From positions 1 to 36,738 of the forward strand of contig DALYDY010000006.1 of NCBI GenBank assembly GCA_031972855.1: 36,738 nucleotides of DNA, read 5' to 3'. Source of the DNA: JAIXRY01 sp031972855 (GTDB lineage Bacteria; Patescibacteriota; Minisyncoccia; Phycocordibacterales; UBA9973). This document shows, one piece after another, positions 15,635 through 23,278 of the stretch; the stretch's first letter is position 1, and every line of letters begins with the position of its first letter. A program made the position numbers and the translations under genes. Below the pieces are notes generated by a model. The model saw only the letters and a list, made by a program, of their open reading frames with translations. It was not told the origin of the DNA and made no database searches.

Positions 15635-16219
15635 ATGAAAAACAGAATCATTGCAGTTACCGGGCCTTCTGGTGCTGGTAAGACAACTCTCGGAAAAATC
15701 CTTCTTGAGTCAGGACTCCACAGAATAAGCAGGGTTATTACAGCTACTACCAGATCTAAACGTGATAATGAAAAACATGGAAAAGATTATTATTTCCTCA
15801 AGCTCAAAGATTTTTTGAAAAAAAGATCGGAGGGATTTTTTCTTGAAACAGAAGAGGTATACAAAGGTAAATGGTACGGTACACCAAAAAATGAATTCAA
15901 AAGAATCTCGGACAAAGGACATGTTCCGATAGTTGTTATTGATGTGTGGGGCGCTCAAACACTCTGGGGTTTATATGGAGCAGAAGTTTGCATCATTAAC
16001 GTTATTACAAAAGACGCGGAAGAAGCTGCAAGGAGAATTATTGATCGTGACGGTGATAATGAACAAACCAGAGAAAGGATTGCTAAAATCCCGGATGAAA
16101 TTATGGTAGGAAAAATGGTTCAAACCGTGCAGATTGTAAATGATGATCTCGAAGAGAGTTCCAAGAAAATTGTTCAAATTGTTAGAGAGTTTTTAAATCA
16201 AGTGGAAATGTCCACTTAA
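15635..16219 (+). CDS. gmk: Guanylate kinase
   Basis: Phosphorylates GMP to GDP with ATP. P-loop TGPSGAGKTTL, the GMP-binding part ITATTRSKRDNEKHGKDYYFLKLKDFLKK (usually TTR.PR.GE..G.DY.F), FFLETEEVYKGKWYGTPKNEF (usually E....H.YGT), and VVIDVWGAQTLWGLYG (usually D.D.QGA). Length 194 is normal. The PR-GE motif reads SKRDNEKHG, a small departure. The start is the ATG at 15635, just before MKNRIIAVTGPSG. A hairpin terminator abuts the stop. Confidence 0.9.
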   Translation: MKNRIIAVTGPSGAGKTTLGKILLESGLHRISRVITATTRSKRDNEKHGKDYYFLKLKDFLKKRSEGFFLETEEVYKGKWYGTPKNEFKRISDKGHVPIVVIDVWGAQTLWGLYGAEVCIINVITKDAEEAARRIIDRDGDNEQTRERIAKIPDEIMVGKMVQTVQIVNDDLEESSKKIVQIVREFLNQVEMST

Positions 16220-16242
16220 CCGTCCATAAAGGCGGTTTTTTT
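16218..16242 (+). terminator. Terminator of gmk
   Basis: Stem AACCGTC (16218-16224) / GGCGGTT (16231-16237), then a T-run. Confidence 0.7.
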
Positions 16243-16244
16243 AT

Positions 16245-16272
16245 TTGACAAAATAGTTTTTTAGAGTAGTAT
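16245..16272 (+). promoter_or_regulatory. Promoter of the DUF1543-like gene
   Basis: Perfect TTGACA (16245-16250), 16-nt spacer, TAGTAT (16267-16272); the leader of about 18 nt is A/T only (AAATAAATTAAATA before ATG). Confidence 0.6.
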
Positions 16273-16296
16273 TTGGTTAAACAAATAAATTAAATA

Positions 16297-16866
16297 ATGA
16301 AAACAAAACTATTTATGCTTCTATTGGGCTGTAAGCCTAAAGGAAGAACTACTGAACAACATGATATTTTCTTTGGTATAGCAGAAAATCTTAAAGATCT
16401 AATTCCTTCAATTAATGATTTTTGGCCGGAAGCTCTGGGAAAGATTCATATTGATGCGTGGAGAGAGGTTACTGCTGTTGATACAAATAGAGTAAGAGCT
16501 TGTGGAAGACATTTTGATTTAGATAAAAGAGAATCACAGGCTCTTAATAAATTATTTTTCATAAATTTGGGAGGGTATAAAAAAGATCAGTTTGATGAAT
16601 TTCATTACAAAATGTTGGTTGTTGCCAAAAACATAAGTGAAGCAATCTCTCAAGCAAAAGAAACAGAATTTTTTAAACGTACTGGATTTTCTAATGCACC
16701 TGCTCATATTGATGACAAATATGGTCTCGATATAGATGATATTTTTGATGTTGAAGATCTTTTATCAAAGGAAACAAAAGAACATTATAAATTGTTAATT
16801 AATGATAATGTTCGTGTTGAGTCAGACCAAATCAATTTAGGTTATTTAAAGTTAAGTAAATTGTGA
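16297..16866 (+). CDS. DUF1543-like protein
   Basis: 189 residues, soluble, no signal peptide. The start KLFMLLLGCKPKGRTTEQHDIFFGIAENLKDL and the block KLFFINLGGYKKDQFDEFHYKMLVVAKNISEAISQAKET look like the two related halves typical of the DUF1543 family, whose function is unknown. Conserved-looking His, Cys and Asp residues (EQHDIFF, HIDAWREV, FHYKM) could form a site. One-gene unit with its own promoter and terminator; ends in UGA. The family call is from memory of the motif pattern. Confidence 0.75.
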   Translation: MKTKLFMLLLGCKPKGRTTEQHDIFFGIAENLKDLIPSINDFWPEALGKIHIDAWREVTAVDTNRVRACGRHFDLDKRESQALNKLFFINLGGYKKDQFDEFHYKMLVVAKNISEAISQAKETEFFKRTGFSNAPAHIDDKYGLDIDDIFDVEDLLSKETKEHYKLLINDNVRVESDQINLGYLKLSKL

Positions 16867-16873
16867 TTTTTTT

Positions 16874-16900
16874 AACAACAGAGAAATTCTGTTGTTTTTT
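16874..16900 (+). terminator. Terminator
   Basis: Stem AACAACAGA (16874-16882) / TCTGTTGTT (16888-16896), loop GAAAT, then T-run. Confidence 0.8.
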
Positions 16901-16937
16901 ATTTTATATAAATATAGTATTATGAAATAACAATTTT

Positions 16938-17009
16938 GCACTATTAGCTCAGTGGTAGAGCGTTCCATTGACATTGGAAAGGCCAGAAGTTCGATTCTTC
17001 TATGGTGCA
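16938..17009 (+). tRNA. tRNA-Val (GAC)
   Basis: Complete cloverleaf: acceptor GCACTAT / ATGGTGC, D arm GCTC/GAGC, anticodon stem TTCCA/TGGAA with loop TTGACAT, T arm with TTCGATT, discriminator A. CCA not encoded. Its last 17 nt are repeated at 17174-17190. Confidence 0.95.
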
Positions 17010-17191
17010 CTTTTAAAAACACTTTTTAAAAGTGCACCATAAACAAGTAAACTGCTTTACTTGTGTGAAGATATCGAAAAGCGGAAGTATATCGCAAGGC
17101 GATACTGAGCTGGGCCCGAAAGTACTTATATTTTTATGAGTACACGAAATAAAAAGATTAGTAACTTGTGGGTGATTCTTCTATGGTGCAC
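17010..17191 (+). repeat. tRNA-linked palindromic element, copy 1 (tRNA-Val)
   Basis: From the tRNA 3' end: (1) 17003-17038 is a near-perfect inverted repeat of the acceptor strand plus TTTTAAAA; (2) the 20-bp palindrome CAAGTAAACTGCTTTACTTG at 17044-17063; (3) GAAGATATCGAA (17067-17078), complementary to the tRNA T-arm strand TTCGATTCTTC apart from two extra bases; (4) about 95 nt with further hairpins (TATCGC/GCGATA near 17089-17103; GTACTTATA/TATGAGTAC at 17122-17143); (5) a perfect 18-bp direct copy of the tRNA 3' end, 17174-17191. No ORF. Copy 2 follows tRNA-Glu. It could be a small mobile element, an att-flanked remnant, or a structured RNA in the tRNA trailer. Confidence 0.6.
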
Positions 17192-17293
17192 AAAAATAAA
17201 AAAAGCTCTCTAAATATTCCAAATAAAAATGCTAATTTATATATAAATTGACTTAACTTAAAATATAATATACATTTCATAAAATCGCACATT

Positions 17294-17635
17294 ATGAAAA
17301 ACATAAAAAATCTAATTAAAACAATTATTTTTAATATCGCCCTTGGTATTTCAAAAACATTTAAACTTAGCTATCATCAAGGAATAGGAGAGTTTTACTC
17401 TTATTCTTTTTTCCTTGATTTTGGTCCAAAAATTCTTATTATTAGGAATTCAAAAGTATTCTTCCTTGGTAATGCTTTTTCATTAGAAGCAAATTTAGAC
17501 AAAGACGGAAATATTTTATTTATTTTACCTAGATTTATGACTACTCAAAAAAATGATTTAGTTTTTTATGGAAGAGAAATTGTTTATCGTGAGTATGAAA
17601 AATATTCTCGTTCTAATTTTAGTCAAGACATTTGA
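17294..17635 (+). CDS. Hypothetical protein (113 aa)
   Basis: Not recognised. Basic N-terminus (MKNIKNLIKTIIFNIALGISKTF) that could be a weak membrane-binding helix, followed by a mixed, probably beta-rich region with many aromatic residues. A TTGACT (17248-17253) with TACATT 17 nt downstream could be its promoter; a TATAAT at 17264-17269 is also present. It ends in UGA and is followed directly by a hairpin terminator, which supports a real, separately transcribed gene. Confidence 0.55.
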   Translation: MKNIKNLIKTIIFNIALGISKTFKLSYHQGIGEFYSYSFFLDFGPKILIIRNSKVFFLGNAFSLEANLDKDGNILFILPRFMTTQKNDLVFYGREIVYREYEKYSRSNFSQDI

Positions 17636-17664
17636 GCCTCTTAATTTATTTAAGAGGCTTTTTA
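17636..17664 (+). terminator. Terminator
   Basis: Stem GCCTCTTAA (17636-17644) / TTAAGAGGC (17650-17658), then T-rich sequence; it begins at the stop codon. Confidence 0.8.
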
Positions 17665-17703
17665 TTTTTTTACTCCTCAGTATTTAATTAGTTAAAAATA
17701 AAA

Positions 17704-17730
17704 AAAGTCCGTTACATAATAACGAACTTT
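17704..17730 (-). terminator. Terminator of the 103-aa gene
   Basis: Imperfect stem AAAGTCCGTTA (17704-17714) / TAACGAACTTT (17720-17730) with a 5-nt loop; on the minus strand it ends in T-rich sequence. Confidence 0.65.
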
Positions 17731-17739
17731 AATACTACT

Positions 17740-18051
17740 TTAAGTCCAAAGATATTTAACTTCGGCACTGCCTTCAAACTGTCTCCAATCAGGATATTCT
17801 CCGCGAGGGATTATTTTGTTAACAGTAATAAGGCTAAAATTTTTGCAGTAGTCTGATTTGGTGACAGAATGACATCCAACTTCATTATCTGTAATATCAG
17901 GAAATGTTTTTCTTAATTCATTGGCCATTTCCTGGTAATCAGTAATTGTGCGTTGGTTGTAGCCAACTAGAAGGTGAATGTTTGCAAATATTTTACCATC
18001 TTTTTCGGCTCCCATATCAGGGCGCCAGATAATATTTTTATGTATAGCCAT
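17740..18051 (-). CDS. Hypothetical protein (103 aa)
   Basis: Not recognised. Soluble, no signal peptide, moderately conserved look (RPDMGAEKDGKIFANIHLLVGYNQRT, then TFPDITDNEVGCHSVTKSDYCKNFSLITVNK). Two Cys and two His could be functional. On the minus strand TTGACT, a 17-nt spacer and TAAAAT lie upstream, giving a leader ending in AAATTAAATAAA before the ATG. Own promoter and terminator indicate a single-gene unit. Confidence 0.65.
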   Translation of the reverse strand: MAIHKNIIWRPDMGAEKDGKIFANIHLLVGYNQRTITDYQEMANELRKTFPDITDNEVGCHSVTKSDYCKNFSLITVNKIIPRGEYPDWRQFEGSAEVKYLWT

Positions 18052-18127
18052 TTTATTTAATTTTTTACTTCCAGTATTTTATCATTAAAATACTTTTTAG
18101 TCAATAGTCAATTAGTTATAAAAAAGC

Positions 18128-18598
18128 CTATTCCTCTATATCCTTCGCTTCGAATATATGTCTTATATTTCTATGCATTCCTGTTGATCTTCCGTACATA
18201 AGGCCAGCGAGTAGAGCAGAACTCACAGTGAAGACAACCGGTCCTTCGACAAATTTTGCAACGATAGTATTTCTAAAAATTTCAAATAATGTATAGAAAA
18301 CAAGAATTGTTATTCCTATAGCATCAAAACGAGAAATGACTTGATTTAATTCTTCGTCCCAAGATATTTTTAATATTCGTGAAGCGATAAGTCCTCCAAA
18401 TATTCCAAGCAAGAATGCTGTTATAGATAGAGCGAGACCTCGGCCTGTAATAATAATGTTGTATGTAGAAATACCCATCATGATTATAGAAAGAACGAAA
18501 AAGAGTGCAAGACGTAGACGAAGCATTCTATGGAGTCTTTTTGAAAGCTTTCTTCTAGGTATAAAATCCTCGACTTTCAGAGTATATTTCCTGAGCAT
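18128..18598 (-). CDS. Hypothetical membrane protein (156 aa, about four helices)
   Basis: Basic N-terminal 30 residues (MLRKYTLKVEDFIPRRKLSKRLHRMLRLR), then hydrophobic helices at about 31-50, 55-75, 93-113 and 120-138, and a charged cytoplasmic tail. The pattern is an integral membrane protein with positive-inside N- and C-termini. No family recognised. A TATAAT is 9 nt before the ATG on the minus strand, so the 5' leader would be only 2-3 nt. Confidence 0.7.
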   Translation of the reverse strand: MLRKYTLKVEDFIPRRKLSKRLHRMLRLRLALFFVLSIIMMGISTYNIIITGRGLALSITAFLLGIFGGLIASRILKISWDEELNQVISRFDAIGITILVFYTLFEIFRNTIVAKFVEGPVVFTVSSALLAGLMYGRSTGMHRNIRHIFEAKDIEE

Positions 18599-18646
18599 AT
18601 ATTGGTAATTATAACAGATTATGATTTGTAGGGCAGGGAATAATAA

Positions 18647-18675
18647 TTGACAAAATGTATAATAAGTTATATTAT
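18647..18675 (+). promoter_or_regulatory. Promoter of the nucleoside hydrolase gene
   Basis: Perfect TTGACA (18647-18652), 17-nt spacer, TATTAT (18670-18675); leader of about 18 nt, A/T only. Confidence 0.7.
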
Positions 18676-18699
18676 AAAGAAAATTAAAAAATACTAAAT

Positions 18700-19593
18700 A
18701 TGAACCAAATAATTCTAGATACAGACATCGGGTATGACCCAGACGATCTCTTTGCTCTCTTGTTTTTACAAAAACTTGCAGGTGATAATCTTCATTTGAT
18801 TATTACTGCAAATGAGCACGAAGAAAAACGCTACAGATTTTTATGTCAAATATTAAAACTTAGTAAAAATTATATTTCAGACAAAATGGTTGCTACTTCT
18901 GGTTCTTGGCTCGAAAATAGTAAAAGTAAATTTACAGTAGACAGTCTTCTTACAGATGAAATCTTTATTGACTTACATCATGGAAGCAGCTTTACTTCTC
19001 AAATTTATTCACTGATTAAACATCGTGAATTACATTATAACGATAGTGTTATTTATATCGGTATTGGTGGATTTACAAATCTAGCTAAATTTATTGAAGA
19101 TTATCCCTCTGAAGCAAAAAAGATGAAAATTTTTATGATGGGGGGAGCTCTAAATTATGAACGTTATGAAAATTGGATTGAATATAATATAAAAATAGAT
19201 CCAATTTCTGCCGAAAAAGTTATTAATGCTGATTTGGATATTACTTTCATTATGGCTCAAACAACACACAATCCTTTGTATGAAGTTACTCAAGATAGTT
19301 CTTTGTATAAGAATTTGAAACAATCAACACTTCCTATACATAAATTACTTTGTGATCATTGTGATTTGTGGTTTGAAAGAAGAGAATTCAAACATGGCAC
19401 TTCCATGCATGATCCTCTGACAGTTGTGACTGCTCTAGGCTATGATTTTATAGAATTAGAAACAGCTAAAATTTCTATGAAGAACAATAAATTTGTTATC
19501 GATAATGAAAATGGACACACTGTAAAGTATTCGTTGCCATCATCGAAAGCTCAAGAATTTATGATTTTTTTAGAAGAAATTATTTTAAATTAA
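18700..19593 (+). CDS. Inosine/uridine-preferring nucleoside hydrolase family protein
   Basis: Hydrolyses the N-glycosidic bond of ribonucleosides to free base and ribose in this family. The calcium-binding N-terminal motif DTDIGYDPDDLFALLF is intact (DxDxxxDD). FMMGGALN and YNIKIDPISAEKVI (normally N...DP.AA..V) are present, and the late catalytic-site region reads SMHDPLTVVTALG, normally HDPLAV. At 297 residues the length is normal. For a reduced genome that probably relies on scavenged nucleosides this is a salvage enzyme. One-gene unit with good promoter and terminator. Substrate preference cannot be read. Confidence 0.9.
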   Translation: MNQIILDTDIGYDPDDLFALLFLQKLAGDNLHLIITANEHEEKRYRFLCQILKLSKNYISDKMVATSGSWLENSKSKFTVDSLLTDEIFIDLHHGSSFTSQIYSLIKHRELHYNDSVIYIGIGGFTNLAKFIEDYPSEAKKMKIFMMGGALNYERYENWIEYNIKIDPISAEKVINADLDITFIMAQTTHNPLYEVTQDSSLYKNLKQSTLPIHKLLCDHCDLWFERREFKHGTSMHDPLTVVTALGYDFIELETAKISMKNNKFVIDNENGHTVKYSLPSSKAQEFMIFLEEIILN

Positions 19594-19616
19594 CCCTTTT
19601 TCAAAAGGGTTTTTAT
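19592..19616 (+). terminator. Terminator of the nucleoside hydrolase gene
   Basis: Stem AACCCTTTT (19592-19600) / AAAAGGGTT (19603-19611), then T-run; overlaps the stop codon. Confidence 0.75.
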
Positions 19617-19628
19617 TTTGTAAAATAA

Positions 19629-19653
19629 AAAGTCCTGCAAATTGCAGGACCTT
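19629..19653 (-). terminator. Terminator of the DUF6817-like gene
   Basis: Stem GTCCTGCAA (19632-19640) / TTGCAGGAC (19642-19650), flanked by A-run and T-run. Confidence 0.7.
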
Positions 19654-19668
19654 ATGTTGATTAAAAAA

Positions 19669-20646
19669 TTACTCAACATTTGGAGCTTCGTCTCCAGAAT
19701 ATACTTCAGTATCAGTAGAAGGATCTTTTCTGAATAATTGAAAGTTAAAATAATTATGTCCACGGTCTCCAACATTTCCTAATATTCTGTACCCAGTCCA
19801 ATCTTCTCTTTTTTGTTTTAACATCTCACATACAAAAGAAAAAAGTTTGTCGAATTTAGACTCTCTTATGTTGTATTCAAGAAAGGTTTCTTCAAAATTA
19901 TATTTTGAAAGAATTTTCTTAACATGATTTTCGTCATCATTTTTCAATCTGTCCAAATAATGAGAATAGAACTTATCTTTTTCTTCTTCAAAATAAAGAG
20001 GGAATTCGAATTGGGATAAAAGCATGTTAGATGCGCTTCCTCTTGAATTCATGGCATCTCTTCTGTAAATTTGGGCTATATCTACTTCAATTTTTTCACT
20101 GCCGTACACTTCATTTATTGCCTTTGAAGCACTTGCGCCTAGACGGTATGACATTGTTCGCCAAAAATCTATTCGACTAGTCCATTGCTCTTCTTTAGAT
20201 ACACGAGCATCAACCTCTAAAGTGTCTAGCAGCATCATCCATTGTAATTCAGTGAATTGTTTGGGTGTGACCTCAATAATACTCTCGTATTTATCTCGAT
20301 CTCTTAAACATGTTTTACCTTCTACAACACTCATATCAAAAGAAACACGAGACATACGACAGTATGCATAAACTAAAGCCTCTGCTTCAGCACCAATCAC
20401 TTTTCTTACTTCCTCACGTCTTTCCAGTGGAAGTGAAAAGCCATTAAATGTTTCTGTTCCGTAGATGGAATGGAATAGTCCAGCCACAATAGTGGGGAAT
20501 GGTCGATTATATCTTTCTAGATATTCCGACAGTCCTTTAAGGTGGGGGAGAAATTTTCCATTAGTATGTTCAATATCTGATACTCCTAGTGTCAGTAAAT
20601 AACCCATTAAAGGACCATTTAATAATTCTTTTTCTTGTTTTGTCAT
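19669..20646 (-). CDS. HD-like (DUF6817-type) protein
   Basis: 325 residues, soluble. The N-terminal half carries HLKGLSEYLERYNRPFPTIVAGLFHSIYGTETF and RREEVRKVIGAEAEALVYAYCRM, the pattern I associate with the DUF6817 family, which resembles HD phosphohydrolases (His in GLFHSIYGT). The C-terminal 150 residues (SQFEFPLYFEEEKDKFYSHYLDRL...) look like a separate helical region, not recognised. The activity is unknown; related domains are found with small-molecule or natural-product genes. Its promoter (TTGACC-17-TATTGT on the minus strand) is divergent from that of the 140-aa gene. Confidence 0.65.
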   Translation of the reverse strand: MTKQEKELLNGPLMGYLLTLGVSDIEHTNGKFLPHLKGLSEYLERYNRPFPTIVAGLFHSIYGTETFNGFSLPLERREEVRKVIGAEAEALVYAYCRMSRVSFDMSVVEGKTCLRDRDKYESIIEVTPKQFTELQWMMLLDTLEVDARVSKEEQWTSRIDFWRTMSYRLGASASKAINEVYGSEKIEVDIAQIYRRDAMNSRGSASNMLLSQFEFPLYFEEEKDKFYSHYLDRLKNDDENHVKKILSKYNFEETFLEYNIRESKFDKLFSFVCEMLKQKREDWTGYRILGNVGDRGHNYFNFQLFRKDPSTDTEVYSGDEAPNVE

Positions 20647-20664
20647 TGTTAATTTGTTTTTAAT

Positions 20665-20739
20665 ACAATAACATTAAATAATTAGTAGGTCAATGTTTAA
20701 CATTAAATACTTTACATAATATATATGATATGATATAAT
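20665..20739. promoter_or_regulatory. Divergent promoters with a central palindrome
   Basis: Minus strand: TTGACC (20693-20688), 17 nt, TATTGT (20670-20665). Plus strand: TTTACA (20711-20716), 17 nt, TATAAT (20734-20739). Between them lies the palindrome AATGTTTAACATT (20692-20704), which touches the minus-strand -35 box and could be an operator. Confidence 0.55.
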
Positions 20740-20767
20740 ATTTACAAAACTAAAAAAACAAAATATC

Positions 20768-21190
20768 ATGGAAATCACAACTTTTTTAAATGAGAATCCT
20801 TTTGTTGGAATATCGGTTCTCAGTAGTTTCGTTCTCGGTATTCTAATAGGAGTGTCCGCATATAATCACCTTACTTTTGGAAAACTTGGCTCACTTGGTT
20901 CATTTCTAAAAAACGGTAATTATTATTATGTACTTGAAATAATTGGTGAAGCTGGTGATAAACCAATTTGGATTATAAAAAAAGTAACATTAAATGGAAC
21001 AACTGCCTCATATAGTAGAAAATTTTATCTGAGACCTCACGCGGTAACGCCTTTTAAGAGAATCCCTCTCGAAACTGTATTTAAAATTGATAGTAAGGAA
21101 TATTATTTTTCAGGTGAAATCAGTGAAATAAATATTTCAATTCCTCAGTTTAGATTTAGTGGTATTCCGGAGATAAATTTAAAAAATTAA
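20768..21190 (+). CDS. Hypothetical membrane-anchored protein (140 aa)
   Basis: Not recognised. One hydrophobic segment near the N-terminus (about residues 12-32, VGISVLSSFVLGILIGVSAY) followed by a roughly 105-residue, beta-rich soluble part (YYYVLEIIGEAGDKPIWIIKKVTL, FKIDSKEYYFSGEISEINISI). Probably a membrane-tethered domain. It has a near-consensus promoter and a terminator of its own. Confidence 0.65.
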   Translation: MEITTFLNENPFVGISVLSSFVLGILIGVSAYNHLTFGKLGSLGSFLKNGNYYYVLEIIGEAGDKPIWIIKKVTLNGTTASYSRKFYLRPHAVTPFKRIPLETVFKIDSKEYYFSGEISEINISIPQFRFSGIPEINLKN

Positions 21191-21200
21191 CTCATCAAAC

Positions 21201-21229
21201 TAAACCGCTTCGAAAGAAGCGGTTTTTTT
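21201..21229 (+). terminator. Terminator
   Basis: AAACCGCTTC (21201-21210), GAAA tetraloop, GAAGCGGTTT (21215-21224), then T-run: a canonical intrinsic terminator. Confidence 0.9.
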
Positions 21230-21289
21230 ACCAACAAATTGTAGGTAATAGTCTATGAGAAAGTCATCGCATGCTTCGCGTACTAGCTG

Positions 21290-21481
21290 TTGTTGGTGAC
21301 CTTTCACAGAGACCGGCTACGCCTTATCGATCCTTACAGGATCAGTACACCTTTCCGATATATTCGAAATGAAATTTCTCATATATAACGGAAAGCTTTT
21401 CGATTCTCTGACGCAAGTAAAGCAGTTTACTTGCTTGGGGTCACAACAAAAAAAGCCTTATAAATAAGGCTTTTTTTGTTG
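21290..21481 (-). repeat. tRNA-linked palindromic element, copy 2 (tRNA-Glu)
   Basis: Reading away from tRNA-Glu on the minus strand: a perfect 25-bp inverted repeat (21464-21488 / 21437-21461, 2-nt centre) that starts in the tRNA acceptor strand and includes a T-run hairpin; the same 20-bp palindrome as copy 1 at 21414-21433; CAGAGAATCGAA (21399-21410), perfectly complementary to the tRNA-Glu T-arm strand; the shared ATCGAAAAGC; a long hairpin (CTTTCCG/CGGAAAG, 21350-21397); and a degenerate direct copy of the tRNA 3' end at 21290-21312. No ORF. The layout is the same as after tRNA-Val, though the tRNAs differ in sequence. Confidence 0.6.
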
Positions 21482-21553
21482 TGACCCCACAGAGAATCGA
21501 ACTCTGATTGACGGATTGAAAACCCGCTGTCCTAACCGTTAGACGATGGGGCC
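21482..21553 (-). tRNA. tRNA-Glu (UUC)
   Basis: Complete cloverleaf: acceptor GGCCCCA / TGGGGTC (one G-U pair), anticodon loop TTTTCAA (UUC), T arm CAGAG/CTCTG with TTCGATT loop, discriminator A. CCA not encoded. Confidence 0.95.
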
Positions 21554-21635
21554 ATATAGATAAAGGTGATAAAGCAAGCTTCGATACCTTTATCTACTGA
21601 AGTATTCTAACATATCTGAAAAAAAATGCAAAAAT

Positions 21636-21660
21636 AAAACCCCTGTGAAAAAGGGGTTTA
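21636..21660 (-). terminator. Terminator of the 175-aa gene
   Basis: AAACCCC (21637-21643) / GGGGTTT (21653-21659) stem between the convergent gene and tRNA-Glu. Confidence 0.65.
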
Positions 21661-21665
21661 AAATT

Positions 21666-22193
21666 TTACCATTTTAACAAAAACTGGAATTTCAAATAGA
21701 AGTCATTCCAATTAACATTTGGCTCAAAACCAATACTTTCTTGGCCTGGCGCAAGTATTTCTGAAAATACAGGAGCGTGCACAATACCGTCTTTAACTAT
21801 TTGCTCTTCAATTTTTACTAAACACTTAACTAAGTTAAATGGAGAACTTCTCCACAACATTTTTAGTAGAGGTAATTTTGGAGTGCAAGAATTGCATGTA
21901 ACATGCACTCCTTCAAATCCTGATCCAGGTATGTGAGCTGACAAATGAAAGCGTCTAACATCTCCGTCTGCACCACAGTGGAACAATTCAATTTCAACAG
22001 CGTGTTTGTTAGTTTCTTTTTTGCTTGGACCAGTAATTTGTACGAGCACTAAATTCTTGTCGGATTTAGGTTTGGTGGTTCCTGTCGGATTATATAATTC
22101 AAAAGGTTTCTTCCAATCTGCTGGATAGGGCATGATACCGCCTTCTTCATCTTTAAAGACAAGTGTCGGATTTACTAGATATTCTATTTGCAT
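21666..22193 (-). CDS. Hypothetical protein (175 aa)
   Basis: Not recognised. Soluble, without a signal peptide; mixed sequence with a Cys cluster in the middle (VHVTCNSCTPKLP, a CxxC) and a Pro-rich start (GGIMPYPADWKKPFELYNPTGTT). The CxxC plus FHCGADGD could bind a metal. On the minus strand TTTACT, a 16-nt spacer and TAAAAT precede the gene, and a hairpin terminator follows, so it is an independent unit. Confidence 0.65.
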   Translation of the reverse strand: MQIEYLVNPTLVFKDEEGGIMPYPADWKKPFELYNPTGTTKPKSDKNLVLVQITGPSKKETNKHAVEIELFHCGADGDVRRFHLSAHIPGSGFEGVHVTCNSCTPKLPLLKMLWRSSPFNLVKCLVKIEEQIVKDGIVHAPVFSEILAPGQESIGFEPNVNWNDFYLKFQFLLKW

Positions 22194-22245
22194 GGTTTAT
22201 TTGGTTTTAAATTTGTTGCTATTTTACATTAAAATAGGGAAAAGT

Positions 22246-22276
22246 AAAGCGGGACCCGAAGGGTCCCGCTTTTGCA
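22246..22276 (-). terminator. Terminator of trxB
   Basis: 12-bp GC-rich stem AAAGCGGGACCC (22246-22257) / GGGTCCCGCTTT (22261-22272) with GAA loop. Confidence 0.85.
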
Positions 22277-22286
22277 AATTTATTTT

Positions 22287-23210
22287 TTACTGAGTATTAA
22301 GTGTTGAATATATATCTTCCAATGCTTTTACTGCTTCACCGACAGCAATATTGTTCTGGTGGTATTTTATATTTGTACAATCTCCAGCAGCCCAGATTCC
22401 TTTTGTTGTTGTCTTGCCTGTCCATGGATCAATTTTTATTTTTCCATATTCATCTATTTCAGAAATATCTTTGAGTAGGTCTGTGTTTGGGATTTGACCG
22501 ATTTCTACGAATATTCCTCCCACATCAAGCTTTTGTTCAACACCACCCTTGTCTTCATACGTGAGTCCTGATATGAACATATCTCCATGAATTTCTTTTA
22601 TCTTTGCTTCTGTGATGATAGAGAAATTTGGGTGTTGTTTTAGTTTTTCTACTGTTACTTCATCTGCTCTAAATTTATCACTTCTGTGTATGAGAGTCAC
22701 ATGAGAACAATAGGCGAGAAGTTGAGCTGCAGATTCAAATGCTGCATTTCCTCCACCGATAACAGCGACATTCTGGTCAGAGAATAATGGACCGTCACAT
22801 GTTGCACAATATGTTAGACCTTTGTGTTCAAATATGTCTGCATTCACGGCTTCGAGCTTTCTGCGAGCGCTTCCTGTTGTGATAAGTAGAGAGCGAGATT
22901 CGTATGTAGCTCCTGTACTGTCTGTGATAGTTATAATGTCTCCGTCTTTAGAAACTTTCACAACTTCTAAACCTTTTTTCACTTCTACCACATCTCCTTT
23001 GTATGCTTCCACATGATCTTCGAGACTTTTTGCAAGATCTGCACCTGCAATTTTGATTGTTCCAATCCAGTTTTCAATACCGTCTGATACAACAGATTGT
23101 CCTCCAAATTCGCGTGTTATGAAAAGAGTCTTAAGTTTTTTGCGAGCTGCATATACTGCAGCTCCTGAGCCTGCTGGTCCTCCACCTATAATTATTAAAT
23201 CGTATGTCAT
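22287..23210 (-). CDS. trxB: Thioredoxin reductase
   Basis: FAD/NADPH enzyme that reduces thioredoxin. N-terminal FAD site DLIIIGGGPAGSGAAVYAARK, the redox-active TYCATCDGP (CxxC), the NADPH Rossmann motif VAVIGGGNAAFESAAQL with HRSDKFRAD, and the C-terminal FAD-closing GIWAAGDCTN. Length 307 is normal. The start is put at 23210 (MTYDLII): the sequence TATACT ends 8 nt before this ATG, giving a nearly leaderless message. The frame is open for six more codons upstream but these contain the -10 box. Confidence 0.95.
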   Translation of the reverse strand: MTYDLIIIGGGPAGSGAAVYAARKKLKTLFITREFGGQSVVSDGIENWIGTIKIAGADLAKSLEDHVEAYKGDVVEVKKGLEVVKVSKDGDIITITDSTGATYESRSLLITTGSARRKLEAVNADIFEHKGLTYCATCDGPLFSDQNVAVIGGGNAAFESAAQLLAYCSHVTLIHRSDKFRADEVTVEKLKQHPNFSIITEAKIKEIHGDMFISGLTYEDKGGVEQKLDVGGIFVEIGQIPNTDLLKDISEIDEYGKIKIDPWTGKTTTKGIWAAGDCTNIKYHQNNIAVGEAVKALEDIYSTLNTQ

Positions 23211-23246
23211 AGATATATAGTATAACAAATTAGTATATAAAAATAA

Positions 23247-23273
23247 AAAGAAGCTGTTTTTAATAGCTTCTTT
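23247..23273 (-). terminator. Terminator of the 218-aa gene
   Basis: AAAGAAGCT (23247-23255) / AGCTTCTTT (23265-23273), 9-nt loop. Confidence 0.65.
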
Positions 23274-23278
23274 GATCT

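Noticed and set aside
17080..17150. Hammerhead ribozyme in the tRNA-Val element (CTGA ... GAAA)
   Set aside because: The core needs CUGANGA; here CTGA is followed by GCT, and the flanking stems do not form the required junction.
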